From Clostridiales bacterium (lineage in GTDB: Bacteria > Bacillota > Clostridia > TANB77 > CAG-508), in NCBI GenBank assembly GCA_003534295.1, contig DPDV01000008.1, forward strand, positions 139,659 through 203,658: 64,000 nt of DNA, given 5' to 3'. Below, one piece after another: positions 52,636 through 61,794 of this stretch (position 1 is the first letter of the stretch; every line of letters starts with the position of its first letter). Under the pieces are notes generated by a model. That model had not been told where the DNA came from, searched no databases, and saw only the letters and a program-made list of their open reading frames with translations. The position numbers and the translations under genes are program-made.

Positions 52636-52884
52636 GTTTCTTTCCACACCTTCAAAGAAGAGGTGGAGGGATTCTACCTCTGCCGGCACGTTTACTGCCC
52701 TGTAAACGTGCTTTACTGTCCTCGGAATGCCTATGAAATAAAGGCCTTCCGAAGTTTTTGCCTTCAGGTAATCTCCTGAAGGTTGGTCAGGAGTCATTAC
52801 ACAAATGTAACACTCCTTTTTTTGACTCTCCCTTTTTGTGCAGATCACCTCAATCTGCACGCCTTTGCAATTGCAATTTGCCAT
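52615..52884 (-). CDS. Small atypical protein gene, 89 residues, hairpin-rich, higher GC
   Basis: The product begins MANCNCKGVQIEVICTKRES and ends VERNLPILFK; no family is recognised. It has a near-perfect promoter and AGGAGA site. Its coding strand is a row of stems: 52686-52711 (10 bp), 52722-52752 (10 of 11), 52761-52782 (8 bp), 52789-52817 (AGGAGT/ACTCCT with inner stem), 52838-52860 (8 bp) and a 12-base palindrome at 52865. Codon use is richer in G and C than that of its neighbours. It resembles gene 48053-48301 in these respects but not in protein sequence. Confidence 0.65.
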   Translation of the reverse strand: MANCNCKGVQIEVICTKRESQKKECYICVMTPDQPSGDYLKAKTSEGLYFIGIPRTVKHVYRAVNVPAEVESLHLFFEGVERNLPILFK

Positions 52885-52954
52885 ATTGTTTCTCCTATCT
52901 TGGTTTCTGATGTCTTCCATGATGCAACCCCCTCAAGGAAAATCACCTACATAT

Positions 52955-52983
52955 ATTATAACGTTTTTGAGCTCATTTGTCAA
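52955..52983 (-). promoter_or_regulatory. Consensus sigma-A promoter of the hairpin-rich gene
   Basis: Minus strand TTGACA (52983-52978), 17 bases, TATAAT (52960-52955): a perfect match to consensus, the best in the window. The leader to the start codon is about 65 bases and contains GAGGGGGTTG. Confidence 0.85.
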
Positions 52984-53000
52984 ATTATGTCGATTTTTGC

Positions 53001-53023
53001 CAATTAAGAACTGTCCCTAATTG
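53001..53023. repeat. Dispersed 23-bp palindromic repeat (copy 2)
   Basis: CAATTAAGAACTGTCCCTAA plus TTG; 20 of 23 bases match the copy at 19436-19458. Confidence 0.6.
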
Positions 53024-54102
53024 TGATTTACATACTCATTTAATGGTTTTACTCTATATTGTAATTCTCCCATTTTTTCTGTTGTTACATAACCTGGTTC
53101 TGCATTTAATACATCTGGTATTCTATTTACAACACTAGCACAAGTCAATTCTACTGTTGAAGGTCTTGCTACTACTATTGTTGTATCTGGTTCTCCATAT
53201 ATGCTCCATTCGTTTTTATCAAAATCTTCTTTTGAATATACTTTACCTATGCATTCTGTTTCTAATGTTATTCCTTCTTTTGTCTTTGTTGTAACAACTG
53301 CACTCATTCCAGTTGCTTGTCCAGCTTTTACAGTCATTCCCAATGTAGAAGATTCTATATCCTCTTTATATACTTGTGGTACACATTTTTGAGTCTGCTC
53401 TAATACTGTTAGTCCCAACTTTGAGCAAAGCCATCCATTTACATTCCACATATATGATGGTAAAAACTTTCCATTATTTATTAATTCTATTCTTTCCTCT
53501 TCTGAAATATTATCTCCTGCTGCTACTTCTTTTTCAAATTGTTCTAATGTAAGTCCTGCTCCATGTGCTTTTGCCAACGCTATTCCATAATCCTCTACAT
53601 TATAGCTTGAACTTCCAACTATTTTTGTTATTTTATGTGTAGAACCTGCAATTGAGCTTATTAATTGTCCCCAATATATGTCTTGATATCCGCTACCTGT
53701 AATTGTACAATTATTTTTCTTTGCTAATTCATCTATATCTCTTGTTACTACAGGGTTTGAGTTTTGAGGATAAAATGCTTCTTCACATGTTGTTATTGCA
53801 TTAACTCCTAATTTTGCACATAGCATTAATGCTTCTTTTACATCTTCTATTAAACTCATAGTTGTTACTATTGCTATGTCTGGCTTCACTTCTCGCATCA
53901 TTTCTTCTGCATTTTCTAATGATGTAACTTTAACATCTAGCTTATCCCAAGTTCCAATTATTTCAGATACATCTTTGCCTATAACAGCTGGGTTAACATC
54001 TATTGCTCCAACTATTTCTCCACCTTTTTCTAGCACATACCTCATTGTGTATACTGCCATTTTTCCTGTACCAAATTGTACAACTTTTACTTTTCTATCC
54101 AT
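53017..54102 (-). CDS. NAD(P)-dependent dehydrogenase of the diaminopentanoate dehydrogenase / DapB-like family
   Basis: A 361-residue protein with an N-terminal Rossmann fold (VKVVQFGTGKMAVYTMRYVL) and a C-terminal catalytic domain with SGYQDIYWGQLISSIAGSTH. It resembles 2,4-diaminopentanoate dehydrogenase of ornithine fermentation and DapB-like amine dehydrogenases. No other ornithine genes lie nearby, so the substrate is not certain. The ATG at 54102 has AAAGGA upstream; the longer frame starts before that site. Monocistronic. Confidence 0.78.
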   Translation of the reverse strand: MDRKVKVVQFGTGKMAVYTMRYVLEKGGEIVGAIDVNPAVIGKDVSEIIGTWDKLDVKVTSLENAEEMMREVKPDIAIVTTMSLIEDVKEALMLCAKLGVNAITTCEEAFYPQNSNPVVTRDIDELAKKNNCTITGSGYQDIYWGQLISSIAGSTHKITKIVGSSSYNVEDYGIALAKAHGAGLTLEQFEKEVAAGDNISEEERIELINNGKFLPSYMWNVNGWLCSKLGLTVLEQTQKCVPQVYKEDIESSTLGMTVKAGQATGMSAVVTTKTKEGITLETECIGKVYSKEDFDKNEWSIYGEPDTTIVVARPSTVELTCASVVNRIPDVLNAEPGYVTTEKMGELQYRVKPLNEYVNHN

Positions 54103-54302
54103 ATTTATCACATTCCTTTCGTATAAAGTATACACTATTCAATATATTTTATACAAGACATATTTTAAAATTTTATTTAACTCAATAAAAGTGTTTTTGT
54201 TCTATTTACTTGTTTTTTGTTTAAAAATGTTATATAGTATAAGTACATTAAAATAACTTATTTTTATAAAAAATAAATGGTTGTTAAATAGGAGTGAATA
54301 TT

Positions 54303-54827
54303 GTGAAATTAACATCTGATAATGAAACCCTAGCAGAAGGAAAAGTTATAATCTTATATATTTTGAATAAATTACCAAACCCTATATCTAATGAAGGGCT
54401 ATATAAATTGGTACTTTCTATAAATGATATGAATTATTTTTATTTTCAGCAATTTTTATTAGATTTAACCAATAATAAATACATTGAATACTTTAATAAT
54501 GGAATACATACTATTTACAAAATTACTACTTTGGGTAAAAATGTTCTTGAATTAACAGAAGATATTTTACCTGGAATTTTGAAATTGCAAATTGATACAG
54601 AATTGACAACTGCTAAAACAGAAAGTGCAGTTATTGCTGAATTCACACCTCGTAGCGAAAATAATTATGTTGTTACTTGCAAAATCCTTGAAAACAATGA
54701 ATGTTGTTTTGAATTGAAAGCTACAGCGCCTTCTAGAGAACAAGCGAAAAAAATTGTAAGTAACTGGGAAAATAATTCTAATGAAATATATAGAAAGATT
54801 TTAAGTCTTTTAACACAAGACCAGTAA
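54303..54827 (+). CDS. DUF4364 family protein
   Basis: A 174-residue protein with an N-terminal winged-helix look (LAEGKVIILYILNKLPNPIS NEGL; then FLLDLTNNKYIEYF). It belongs to DUF4364, conserved in Clostridia and probably regulatory. AGGAG lies 8 bases before the GTG at 54303; the GTG at 54294 abuts that site. Monocistronic. Confidence 0.8.
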   Translation: MKLTSDNETLAEGKVIILYILNKLPNPISNEGLYKLVLSINDMNYFYFQQFLLDLTNNKYIEYFNNGIHTIYKITTLGKNVLELTEDILPGILKLQIDTELTTAKTESAVIAEFTPRSENNYVVTCKILENNECCFELKATAPSREQAKKIVSNWENNSNEIYRKILSLLTQDQ

Positions 54828-54835
54828 ATTTGCTT

Positions 54836-54890
54836 CAATAAAGACTTTTAATATGAATATATTAAGGCTCTTTATTCAATTTTTGGCATA
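54836..54890 (+). terminator. Terminator of the DUF4364 gene
   Basis: AATAAAG pairs with CTTTATT, with inner TTTTAATAT / ATATTAA pairing, and is followed by a T run. Confidence 0.6.
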
Positions 54891-54972
54891 AATTACCTTT
54901 GATTTTTACTTGTAGTTTATGTTAATATTAATATAAGATATTTATTGAAATATAGAGAGGATTGATATTAGC

Positions 54973-55221
54973 ATGAATAAAATTATTAATGAATTAAGGT
55001 CTTTTGATAAATTAATACTAAAAACTGTGATGTCAGGTCTTAGGTATTGCTTTATATTTTGCATATTTGCTATTTCTATTTTATTAATATACAGATTTTA
55101 TGCTTATCCAATCTTTTATTACATAGGAATTTCATTATTTCGCTCTAGTCTATTTTTTATAGTTACCTTTATTGCATGTGGGTTTGTATTTAATCAAATA
55201 AAAAAAGATTTAAAGTGTTAA
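54973..55221 (+). CDS. Small membrane protein, 82 residues
   Basis: Two hydrophobic helices (residues 22-42 and 48-72) with basic ends; it ends NQIKKDLKC. AGAGAGGA precedes the ATG. It lies alone between the DUF4364 gene and gatB, with a terminator after it. Unknown family. Confidence 0.65.
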   Translation: MNKIINELRSFDKLILKTVMSGLRYCFIFCIFAISILLIYRFYAYPIFYYIGISLFRSSLFFIVTFIACGFVFNQIKKDLKC

Positions 55222-55231
55222 TATACATTAT

Positions 55232-55270
55232 AAGAGCTATTCCTTTTCGCGGAACAGCCCTTTATTTTTT
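55232..55270. terminator. Bidirectional terminator between the small membrane gene and gatB
   Basis: GAGCTATTCC pairs with GGAACAGCCC (two wobble pairs), followed on the plus strand by TTTATTTTTT. Confidence 0.75.
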
Positions 55271-55277
55271 ATGCATA

Positions 55278-56720
55278 TTATTTTTTTAATTCTTCTAAAA
55301 ACATTTCATTTAGCATTTGTGGGTTTGCTTTTCCTTTTGTCTCTTTCATTGCTTGCCCAACCAAGAATCCCAAAGCCCTGTCTTTTCCAGCTTTATAATC
55401 TATTATAGATTGTGGATTATTATCTAATATTTTTAAAACTACTTCTTTAATTGCACCCTCATCTGAAATCTGTATCCATCCTTTTTCCTTTATAATATCT
55501 TCTGGATTTTTTGGATTTTCAAATAATTCCTCTATTACTTTTTTAGCAATTGCCGAACTTATTGTTCCATTATCTATTAGTTCTATAACTTTTGCCAATT
55601 CTTTTGCTGTAAATGGTATTTCATTTGCTTCAATTTCTTTTTCATTTATTATTCTAGAAATATCTGATAAAATCCAATTTGCTATAGCTTTTGGTGTACC
55701 ATATATTTTCAATGTTCCCTCAAATAAATCTGACAAATATTTAGAAGCTGTTAATAATGTTGCATCCTTTTGTGATAACTCATATTCTTCTAAATATCTT
55801 TTCTTTCTATTCTCTGGTAATTCTGGCAATGAGCTTCTAACTTTTTCTATGTATTCATCTGAAAGTCTTATTGCTACTAAATCTGGCTCTGGAAAATATC
55901 TATAATCCTCTGCATCTTCTTTATCCCTCATTGAAAAGGTTTTTCCAGACACATCATCCCATCTTAGTGTTTCTTGTTCTATTTTTCCTCCTGCTTCTAT
56001 TACTTCTATTTGCCTTCCTACTTCATATTCTATTTCTCTAACAATAGCTCTAAATGAATTCATATTTTTTGTTTCTGTACGTGTTCCATATTCCTTTGCA
56101 CCTTTTTTTCTTACAGAAACATTTACATCTGCCCTAAATGAACCCTCTTGCATTTTGCAATCTGATACTTCTATATATTCTAGTATGGATTTTAATTTTT
56201 TTAAGTACTTTTCTGCCTCTTCACTTGAACGTAAATCTGGTTCAGAAACAATTTCTATTAAAGGTACTCCTGCTCTATTTAAATCTACTAAACTATCTCC
56301 ACTTAATTCACTATGATTTAGTTTTCCAGCATCTTCTTCTATATGAATTCTTGTGACTCCTACCTTTTTTCTTTCTCCATTTTCATTTTCTATTTCTACA
56401 TATCCTTTTTCACAAAGCGGTTTATCAAATTGTGATATTTGGTATGATTTTGGTGTATCCGGATAGAAATAATTTTTTCTATCATTTTTACTATCTCTTG
56501 ATATTTGACAATTTGTTGCAAGTCCTGCTTTTACTGCATATTCTACCACTTTTTCATTTAAAACTGGTAATGCTCCTGGCATTGCCATACAAATTGGACA
56601 AGTATGCGTGTTTGGTTTTGCACCAAATTCAGTAGGACATGAACAAAATATTTTTGTTTTTGTAGAAAGCTCTGCATGTACCTCTAATCCTATTACAACT
56701 TCATAATCTTCCCTTGCCAT
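55278..56720 (-). CDS. gatB: Asp-tRNA(Asn)/Glu-tRNA(Gln) amidotransferase subunit B
   Basis: A 480-residue GatB, which binds the mischarged tRNA and activates its carboxyl group. Typical segments are VVIGLEVHAELSTKTKIFC, HTCPICMAMPGALPVLN, and LNRAGVPLIEIVSEPD, with the tail domain at 330-480. Zinc cysteines are in the N-terminal part. It starts 4 bases after gatA. Confidence 0.97.
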   Translation of the reverse strand: MAREDYEVVIGLEVHAELSTKTKIFCSCPTEFGAKPNTHTCPICMAMPGALPVLNEKVVEYAVKAGLATNCQISRDSKNDRKNYFYPDTPKSYQISQFDKPLCEKGYVEIENENGERKKVGVTRIHIEEDAGKLNHSELSGDSLVDLNRAGVPLIEIVSEPDLRSSEEAEKYLKKLKSILEYIEVSDCKMQEGSFRADVNVSVRKKGAKEYGTRTETKNMNSFRAIVREIEYEVGRQIEVIEAGGKIEQETLRWDDVSGKTFSMRDKEDAEDYRYFPEPDLVAIRLSDEYIEKVRSSLPELPENRKKRYLEEYELSQKDATLLTASKYLSDLFEGTLKIYGTPKAIANWILSDISRIINEKEIEANEIPFTAKELAKVIELIDNGTISSAIAKKVIEELFENPKNPEDIIKEKGWIQISDEGAIKEVVLKILDNNPQSIIDYKAGKDRALGFLVGQAMKETKGKANPQMLNEMFLEELKK

Positions 56721-56724
56721 AGTT

Positions 56725-58182
56725 TTATTCTCCTTCCTGTAATGTTGGTTTATGCTTTTCTCTAAATTTAATTTCTTGTTCTAATGTATATGCTGCATTT
56801 AATATTTTTTCTTCTTCAAATCTATTGCCTATAAGTTGCATTCCTATTGGCATTCCATTACTATCAACTGCTATTGGTATAGATATTGCTGGTAATCCCG
56901 CAATATTAACTGGAACTGTGCATATATCTGCCAAGTACATTTCTAAAGGATTATTTGATCTTTCTCCGATTTTAAATGCTACAGTCGGCGATGTTGGAGT
57001 TAATAAGACATCATACTTTTTAAATGCCTCTTCAAATTCTTTTTGTACTAATGTACGAACCTGCTGTGCTTTTTTATAATATGCATCATAATATCCTGAA
57101 GAAAGTACATAAGTTCCTAATATAATTCTTCTTTTTACTTCACTACCAAATGCCTCGCTTCTTGAATTTCTGTATAATTCTTTTAAATTTGAATAATTTT
57201 TTGTCCTATATCCATATCTAATTCCATCAAATCTTCCTAAATTTGAGCTTGCTTCTGCACAAGCTATTATGTAATATGTTGCTAATGCATAATCTGCAAT
57301 ATCCAATGAGAATTCTTCTATTTCTGCTCCAAGCTCTTTATATTTTTTTATTGTTTCTTGTAGTTTTTCTTTTACTTCTTGATTTATTCCCTCTCCAAAA
57401 TATTCTTTTGGAACTCCTATTTTTAAACCTTTTACATTGTTTTGTAGACATTGGGTATAATCTTTACTATTAATATTTTCAGATGTTGAATCTTTTTCAT
57501 CATGTCCTGCTATTACATTTAACAAAATTGCTGCATCTTTTACATCTTTTGTAATTGGTCCTATTTGATCAAGTGATGATGCAAATGCTACAAGTCCAAA
57601 TCTAGAAACTAGTCCATATGTTGGTTTTAATCCTACAACTCCACAAAATGATGCTGGTTGACGTATTGACCCTCCTGTGTCAGAGCCTAGTGCCCATGGT
57701 ACCATATTTGCTGCAACTGCTGCTGCACTTCCTCCTGAAGAACCTCCTGGTACAGCTTCTAAATTCCATGGGTTTTTGGTAACTTTAAATGCAGAATATT
57801 CTGTAGAACCTCCCATTGCAAATTCATCCATATTCAATTTACCTATATTAATTAGTCCTTTATTCTCTAATCTTTCTACTACTGTAGCATCATATGGTGA
57901 CACAAAGTTTTCCAACATCTTTGAAGCACATGTTGTCTTTATATTTTTTGTGCATATATTATCTTTTATACCTATTGGAATTCCTGCTAACTCTGACAAA
58001 TTGTTTGAAATATTTTTTGACCTTTCTAGGGCTTCTTTATCCAATACAGTTATAAATGCTTGTATATCTTTTTCTCTTAAATTTATCTTGTCAATATATG
58101 CCTGGTTAATTTCTGTCACAGTAAGTTCTTTATTTTTAATTTTTTCTATCAATTCATGAACTGTTAACTCTGTAATATCCAT
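56725..58182 (-). CDS. gatA: Glutamyl-tRNA(Gln) amidotransferase subunit A
   Basis: A 485-residue amidase-signature protein that makes ammonia from glutamine. The Ser-cisSer-Lys triad is visible: GIPIGIKDN (lysine), [12 protein letters not shown] and [13 protein letters not shown]. Middle gene of gatC-gatA-gatB; GGAGGA precedes the ATG. Confidence 0.97.
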   Translation of the reverse strand: MDITELTVHELIEKIKNKELTVTEINQAYIDKINLREKDIQAFITVLDKEALERSKNISNNLSELAGIPIGIKDNICTKNIKTTCASKMLENFVSPYDATVVERLENKGLINIGKLNMDEFAMGGSTEYSAFKVTKNPWNLEAVPGGSSGGSAAAVAANMVPWALGSDTGGSIRQPASFCGVVGLKPTYGLVSRFGLVAFASSLDQIGPITKDVKDAAILLNVIAGHDEKDSTSENINSKDYTQCLQNNVKGLKIGVPKEYFGEGINQEVKEKLQETIKKYKELGAEIEEFSLDIADYALATYYIIACAEASSNLGRFDGIRYGYRTKNYSNLKELYRNSRSEAFGSEVKRRIILGTYVLSSGYYDAYYKKAQQVRTLVQKEFEEAFKKYDVLLTPTSPTVAFKIGERSNNPLEMYLADICTVPVNIAGLPAISIPIAVDSNGMPIGMQLIGNRFEEEKILNAAYTLEQEIKFREKHKPTLQEGE

Positions 58183-58201
58183 TGTTATCCTCCTTAAATA
58201 T

Positions 58202-58489
58202 TTATTGTATTACTTTTGGTGTTTTAAACATGTTTTCTTCTTTCTCTGGTGCATTTTGCAATAAAGCTTCCATATTTTCAAATTGTTTTATTTCATCTTT
58301 TCTAAATACATTACAATTTTTATTTACACTTACTGATTGTTCCATTTCATTTACTGGCGCACCACTTACAATATTGGCAAAATTCAAAATGTCTTGTAAA
58401 TGTAGTAAATATGTGTCAATTTCTTTTTCTTTTAAATTTAAACTTGCCAAGTTTGCAATATGTAATAATTCTTCTTTACTAACTTTCAT
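58202..58489 (-). CDS. gatC: Asp-tRNA(Asn)/Glu-tRNA(Gln) amidotransferase subunit C
   Basis: A 95-residue GatC that wraps around and stabilises GatA and Gat[21 protein letters not shown], then [14 protein letters not shown] and [11 protein letters not shown]. First gene of gatCAB. A terminator of the upstream gene separates it from the YitT gene. Confidence 0.95.
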   Translation of the reverse strand: MKVSKEELLHIANLASLNLKEKEIDTYLLHLQDILNFANIVSGAPVNEMEQSVSVNKNCNVFRKDEIKQFENMEALLQNAPEKEENMFKTPKVIQ

Positions 58490-58558
58490 GTATTCTCACA
58501 TTCCTTTCAATATGTTAATAATTATATCTTTTTTCGTTCTAAAATACAAGGTATACCT

Positions 58559-58617
58559 AAAAATATCAGACTTAAAATTAAAATTTGTTGAAATAATTTT
58601 TAATTTTAAGTCTGATT
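58559..58617 (-). terminator. Terminator of the YitT-family gene
   Basis: ATCAGACTTAAAATTAAAA pairs with TTTTAATTTTAAGTCTGAT, a 19-bp stem; the minus strand continues TATTTTTAGG. Confidence 0.85.
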
Positions 58618-58635
58618 AGTAACAATTTAGTATTT

Positions 58636-59484
58636 TTATTTTTTTTCTTTAAAACCCTTTCCCCACGTTTCTCTTGCATTTGCAATTATTATAAATGCTT
58701 TTGGATCTATTTTTAATGATATGTCTTTTATTCGCGCCACTTCATTTCGGGAAACTACACATAATAGCATCATTCTTCTTTCTCTTGTGTACATACCTTT
58801 TGCATATACAGCCGTACTACCTCTTCCATATTTTTCACCTATTTCTTTTGCTATCTCTTTATATTTATTTGATACAATAAATATCATTTTAGTAAAATTA
58901 ATTCCTTCAAATACAATATCTATCATTTTCCCCATTATATATATTGCTATTGCGGAATATAGTCCTATCTCTATTTCTTTAAAAAATATTACATTTAGCA
59001 TAACAATTATTACATCTATTATAACTATAAGGCTACTGCTCTTAAAATGTGGTTTATATGTCCTTATTATATATGTTAATAAATCTGTTCCTCCTGTAGA
59101 GCCATTACCTTTTAATACAATTGCCATGCCTACTCCTACTAATATTCCACCATATATACATGCTAATGGCCTATCTTGTGTCAATGGTTTTATTTTTTCA
59201 AACAAATTTATAGCTTGACTTAGTAACACTGTTCCTATTATAGATTTTGTAAATATTTCTTTTCCTATTTTTAAAAAAGCTATAATGAACAAAGGAATGT
59301 TTAATACCAATATTGTAGTTCCTAATGGCAAATTAAATAAATAATATCCTATTGTTGCAATTCCAGACACTCCACCTGTTGATAATTTATTTGGCAGTAA
59401 AAATAAAGATGTACCAGTTCCCATAATAGTACATCCAATTATTATATATATTATATCTATTATATATGCTTTTATCTTTCCCAT
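58636..59484 (-). CDS. YitT family membrane protein (DUF2179)
   Basis: A 282-residue protein with about five membrane helices followed by a cytosolic DUF2179 domain (INFTKMIFIVSNKYKEIAKE; GRGSTAVYAKGMYTRERRMM). Sequences such as PNKLSTGGVSGIATIGYYLF are typical. Function is unknown; members occur widely in Firmicutes. Start uncertain: the ATG at 59484 gives MGKIKAYIIDI, while an upstream ATG at 59502 adds six residues. It is preceded by the terminator of the radical SAM gene. Confidence 0.85.
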   Translation of the reverse strand: MGKIKAYIIDIIYIIIGCTIMGTGTSLFLLPNKLSTGGVSGIATIGYYLFNLPLGTTILVLNIPLFIIAFLKIGKEIFTKSIIGTVLLSQAINLFEKIKPLTQDRPLACIYGGILVGVGMAIVLKGNGSTGGTDLLTYIIRTYKPHFKSSSLIVIIDVIIVMLNVIFFKEIEIGLYSAIAIYIMGKMIDIVFEGINFTKMIFIVSNKYKEIAKEIGEKYGRGSTAVYAKGMYTRERRMMLLCVVSRNEVARIKDISLKIDPKAFIIIANARETWGKGFKEKK

Positions 59485-59502
59485 ACAACTTTTCCATTCC
59501 AC

Positions 59503-59550
59503 AAAAAAATTACCTATTTGTATTATTATTTATTAAATAGGTAATTTTTA
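59503..59550 (-). terminator. Terminator of the radical SAM gene
   Basis: AAAAATTACCTATTT pairs with AAATAGGTAATTTTT, followed on the minus strand by Ts. It abuts the YitT gene start. Confidence 0.8.
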
Positions 59551-59560
59551 TTCATTTTTC

Positions 59561-60619
59561 TTATTTGTTATTCAAAAAATCTTGATATGTTTTTTCTATT
59601 TCTAATTTAAACTTTCCTGGCTTTATATCATCATCTGCCTCTACTCGTACATCAACATCATAATATTCTTTTAACTTTAATATATTTTCTTTTTTATGTC
59701 CAATTATATTATTAACATTTTCTTGGTTAGCTATTATTTTTACTTGCATTACTTTTACATTTATTTTTTTAATTTCTTGCACTATAGCATCATACCACAA
59801 TCTTCCTTCTACTAGTTGTCTAAATGCTGGATGATATGGACCAGCAACCACCTGACTGCTTTTTTCTTGTGGATCTGTTATTTCTTCTGTATTTTGCAAA
59901 CCTATTCTTATAACTTCTATATTAGCTTTATTAAATAAATCTACTATGTCTTTGCAAGTTTCTACAGCTTGTTCCACTGTAAGTGGTGAATATTCGTTGT
60001 TTTTATATTCTTCCTCTAAAGGTGTATCTTTTATAACCAAGACAGGATATATTCTAACTATTTTCGGTTTTAATTTTATTAACGCTTTTGCTGTATTTAT
60101 TTCATCGAGTTTTGTACTTTCTGGTAAACCAACCATCATTTGGTGTCCTAATACAAATCTATGCCATCTTATCAGCTTAGAGGCCTTCTTTACATCCTCA
60201 AATGTGTGTCCTCTTTTACATTGTTTTAATATATAATCATTAGCAGATTGAACACCTAATTCTATTGTTTTTACACCATATTTTTTTAGTCTTTTCAATA
60301 TATCTTTATCAATGCAATCTGGTCTTGTAGAAATTCTTATACTATTAACTTTTTTATTCTCTATATATTTGTGTGCCACACTTAGCAATTCTTCTTGCTC
60401 TTTCACATCTATAGCTGTAAAACTACCTCCAAAAAAAGCAACCTCTACATATTTATTTTTATCCTTAAAATTTTTCAAGTAATATTCTATTGTTTCTTCC
60501 ACATCTTTTGCCGTAACTTTTTTTAATTGTCCACTAATCTTCTTTTGATTACAGAAAGTACATTGGTTTGGGCAACCCAAATGTGGCACAAATATTGGTA
60601 TAATATATTCTTTTTTCAT
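59561..60619 (-). CDS. Elp3-like radical SAM protein
   Basis: A 352-residue protein with the radical SAM cluster motif PNQCTFCNQKK (CxxxCxxC: CPNQCTFC), then EVAFFGGSFTAI and GLPESTKL, as in Elp3/MiaB-type folds. It lacks a visible acetyltransferase domain. Bacterial Elp3-like proteins may modify tRNA, but the substrate is not known. It lies after rnc on the same strand, a common clostridial order. AAAGG precedes the ATG at 60619. Confidence 0.88.
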   Translation of the reverse strand: MKKEYIIPIFVPHLGCPNQCTFCNQKKISGQLKKVTAKDVEETIEYYLKNFKDKNKYVEVAFFGGSFTAIDVKEQEELLSVAHKYIENKKVNSIRISTRPDCIDKDILKRLKKYGVKTIELGVQSANDYILKQCKRGHTFEDVKKASKLIRWHRFVLGHQMMVGLPESTKLDEINTAKALIKLKPKIVRIYPVLVIKDTPLEEEYKNNEYSPLTVEQAVETCKDIVDLFNKANIEVIRIGLQNTEEITDPQEKSSQVVAGPYHPAFRQLVEGRLWYDAIVQEIKKINVKVMQVKIIANQENVNNIIGHKKENILKLKEYYDVDVRVEADDDIKPGKFKLEIEKTYQDFLNNK

Positions 60620-60677
60620 TTTTTCACTTTCCTTTCTTAAAATTACAGACAAACATTAAAATTTATAAAGTTTTTTA

Positions 60678-61355
60678 CTATTTCATATACTCCAATGCTT
60701 TTCTTGCAGCCTCCATCTCAGCCTGTTTTTTCGTTTTTCCTTTGCCTATAGCTAGTTTTTTATTGTTGCAACTCACTTCTGCAGTAAAAGTTTTATCATG
60801 GTCTGGTCCTTTTTCTTCTATTATTGTATATCTAATATTAACTTCTCCATTCATTTGTAATTTTTCCTGCAACACTGTTTTATGGTCTTTCATACCTACA
60901 TTTTTTGTAGAAACTTCTATAGCATCTTTTAGATTTTCTATTATAAATTTCTCTGCATCTTCTATATTTGAGTCAAAATATATTGCCGCTATTGTTGCTT
61001 CTATACTATCTGCAAGTATTGCTACTTTTTCATTTCCATGATTGATTCTTTCGCTTTTTCCTACCTGTAAGAAATCACTAAAATTATGCTTACATGCTAC
61101 ATTATATAAGCTCTGCTCACATACAACCTCTGCTCTAACTTTAGTCATTTCTCCTTCTTTTAGTTTTGGATAATTATTATATATATATTTACTGCTAATA
61201 AACTCTAAGATACTATCTCCCAAAAACTCTAATTTCTCGTTACTTTCTATTCTATTTTCATATGCATATGATCTATGTGTTAAAGCTTTTTTTAATAAAT
61301 CTTTATTTTTAAATGTATACCCTATGCTTTTTTCTAGTTTTTCAAAGTTTTCCAC
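60678..61355 (-). CDS. rnc: Ribonuclease III
   Basis: A 225-residue dsRNA endonuclease with the catalytic signature NEKLEFLGDSILEF near 40, the second acidic residue in ADSIEATIAAIYFD, and a C-terminal dsRNA-binding domain (KTVLQEKLQMNGEV ... GKTKKQAEMEAARKALEYM). It processes rRNA and other structured RNAs. It lies between acpP and the radical SAM gene. Confidence 0.96.
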   Translation of the reverse strand: MENFEKLEKSIGYTFKNKDLLKKALTHRSYAYENRIESNEKLEFLGDSILEFISSKYIYNNYPKLKEGEMTKVRAEVVCEQSLYNVACKHNFSDFLQVGKSERINHGNEKVAILADSIEATIAAIYFDSNIEDAEKFIIENLKDAIEVSTKNVGMKDHKTVLQEKLQMNGEVNIRYTIIEEKGPDHDKTFTAEVSCNNKKLAIGKGKTKKQAEMEAARKALEYMK

Positions 61356-61410
61356 TTCTTTTCCTTCTTTCTCTTGTAAATTAAACCATGTACATTATAC
61401 TATAATAGGC

Positions 61411-61441
61411 AAAAAAAAGAAAGGTTTTTGCTTTACCTTTC
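61411..61441 (-). terminator. Terminator of acpP
   Basis: Minus strand GAAAGGT pairs with ACCTTTC, followed by eight Ts. Confidence 0.8.
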
Positions 61442-61454
61442 ATTTTATTTTTTC

Positions 61455-61697
61455 TTATGCTACATGATCTTTTATATACTCTACTACATCTCCTACAGTT
61501 ACAACTTTTTCTGCATCACTGTCTGGTATTTCTATGTCAAATTCTTCCTCTAAAGCCATTATTAATTCTACTATATCTAAAGAATCTGCACCTAAATCAT
61601 CTATAAAAGATGCTTTCATTGTAATATTACCTTCTGCAACACCTAATTGTTCTACTATTACACCTTTTACTTTTTCAAATATTTCTTCTGAACTCAT
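61455..61697 (-). CDS. acpP: Acyl carrier protein
   Basis: An 80-residue ACP with the phosphopantetheine serine in [14 protein letters not shown] and the acidic helix II. The ATG at 61697 has AAAGGAGGTG upstream; an in-frame start at 61739 would enclose that site. It lies after plsX, before rnc, as in many Firmicutes. Confidence 0.96.
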   Translation of the reverse strand: MSSEEIFEKVKGVIVEQLGVAEGNITMKASFIDDLGADSLDIVELIMALEEEFDIEIPDSDAEKVVTVGDVVEYIKDHVA

Positions 61698-61794
61698 TAT
61701 AAGTTCACCTCCTTTTAATTGTTTATTATCTTTTTCCATTTAACAATAATACATATAAGTTTAATTGTCAAGTTATTTTGTATAATTTTTCTAC

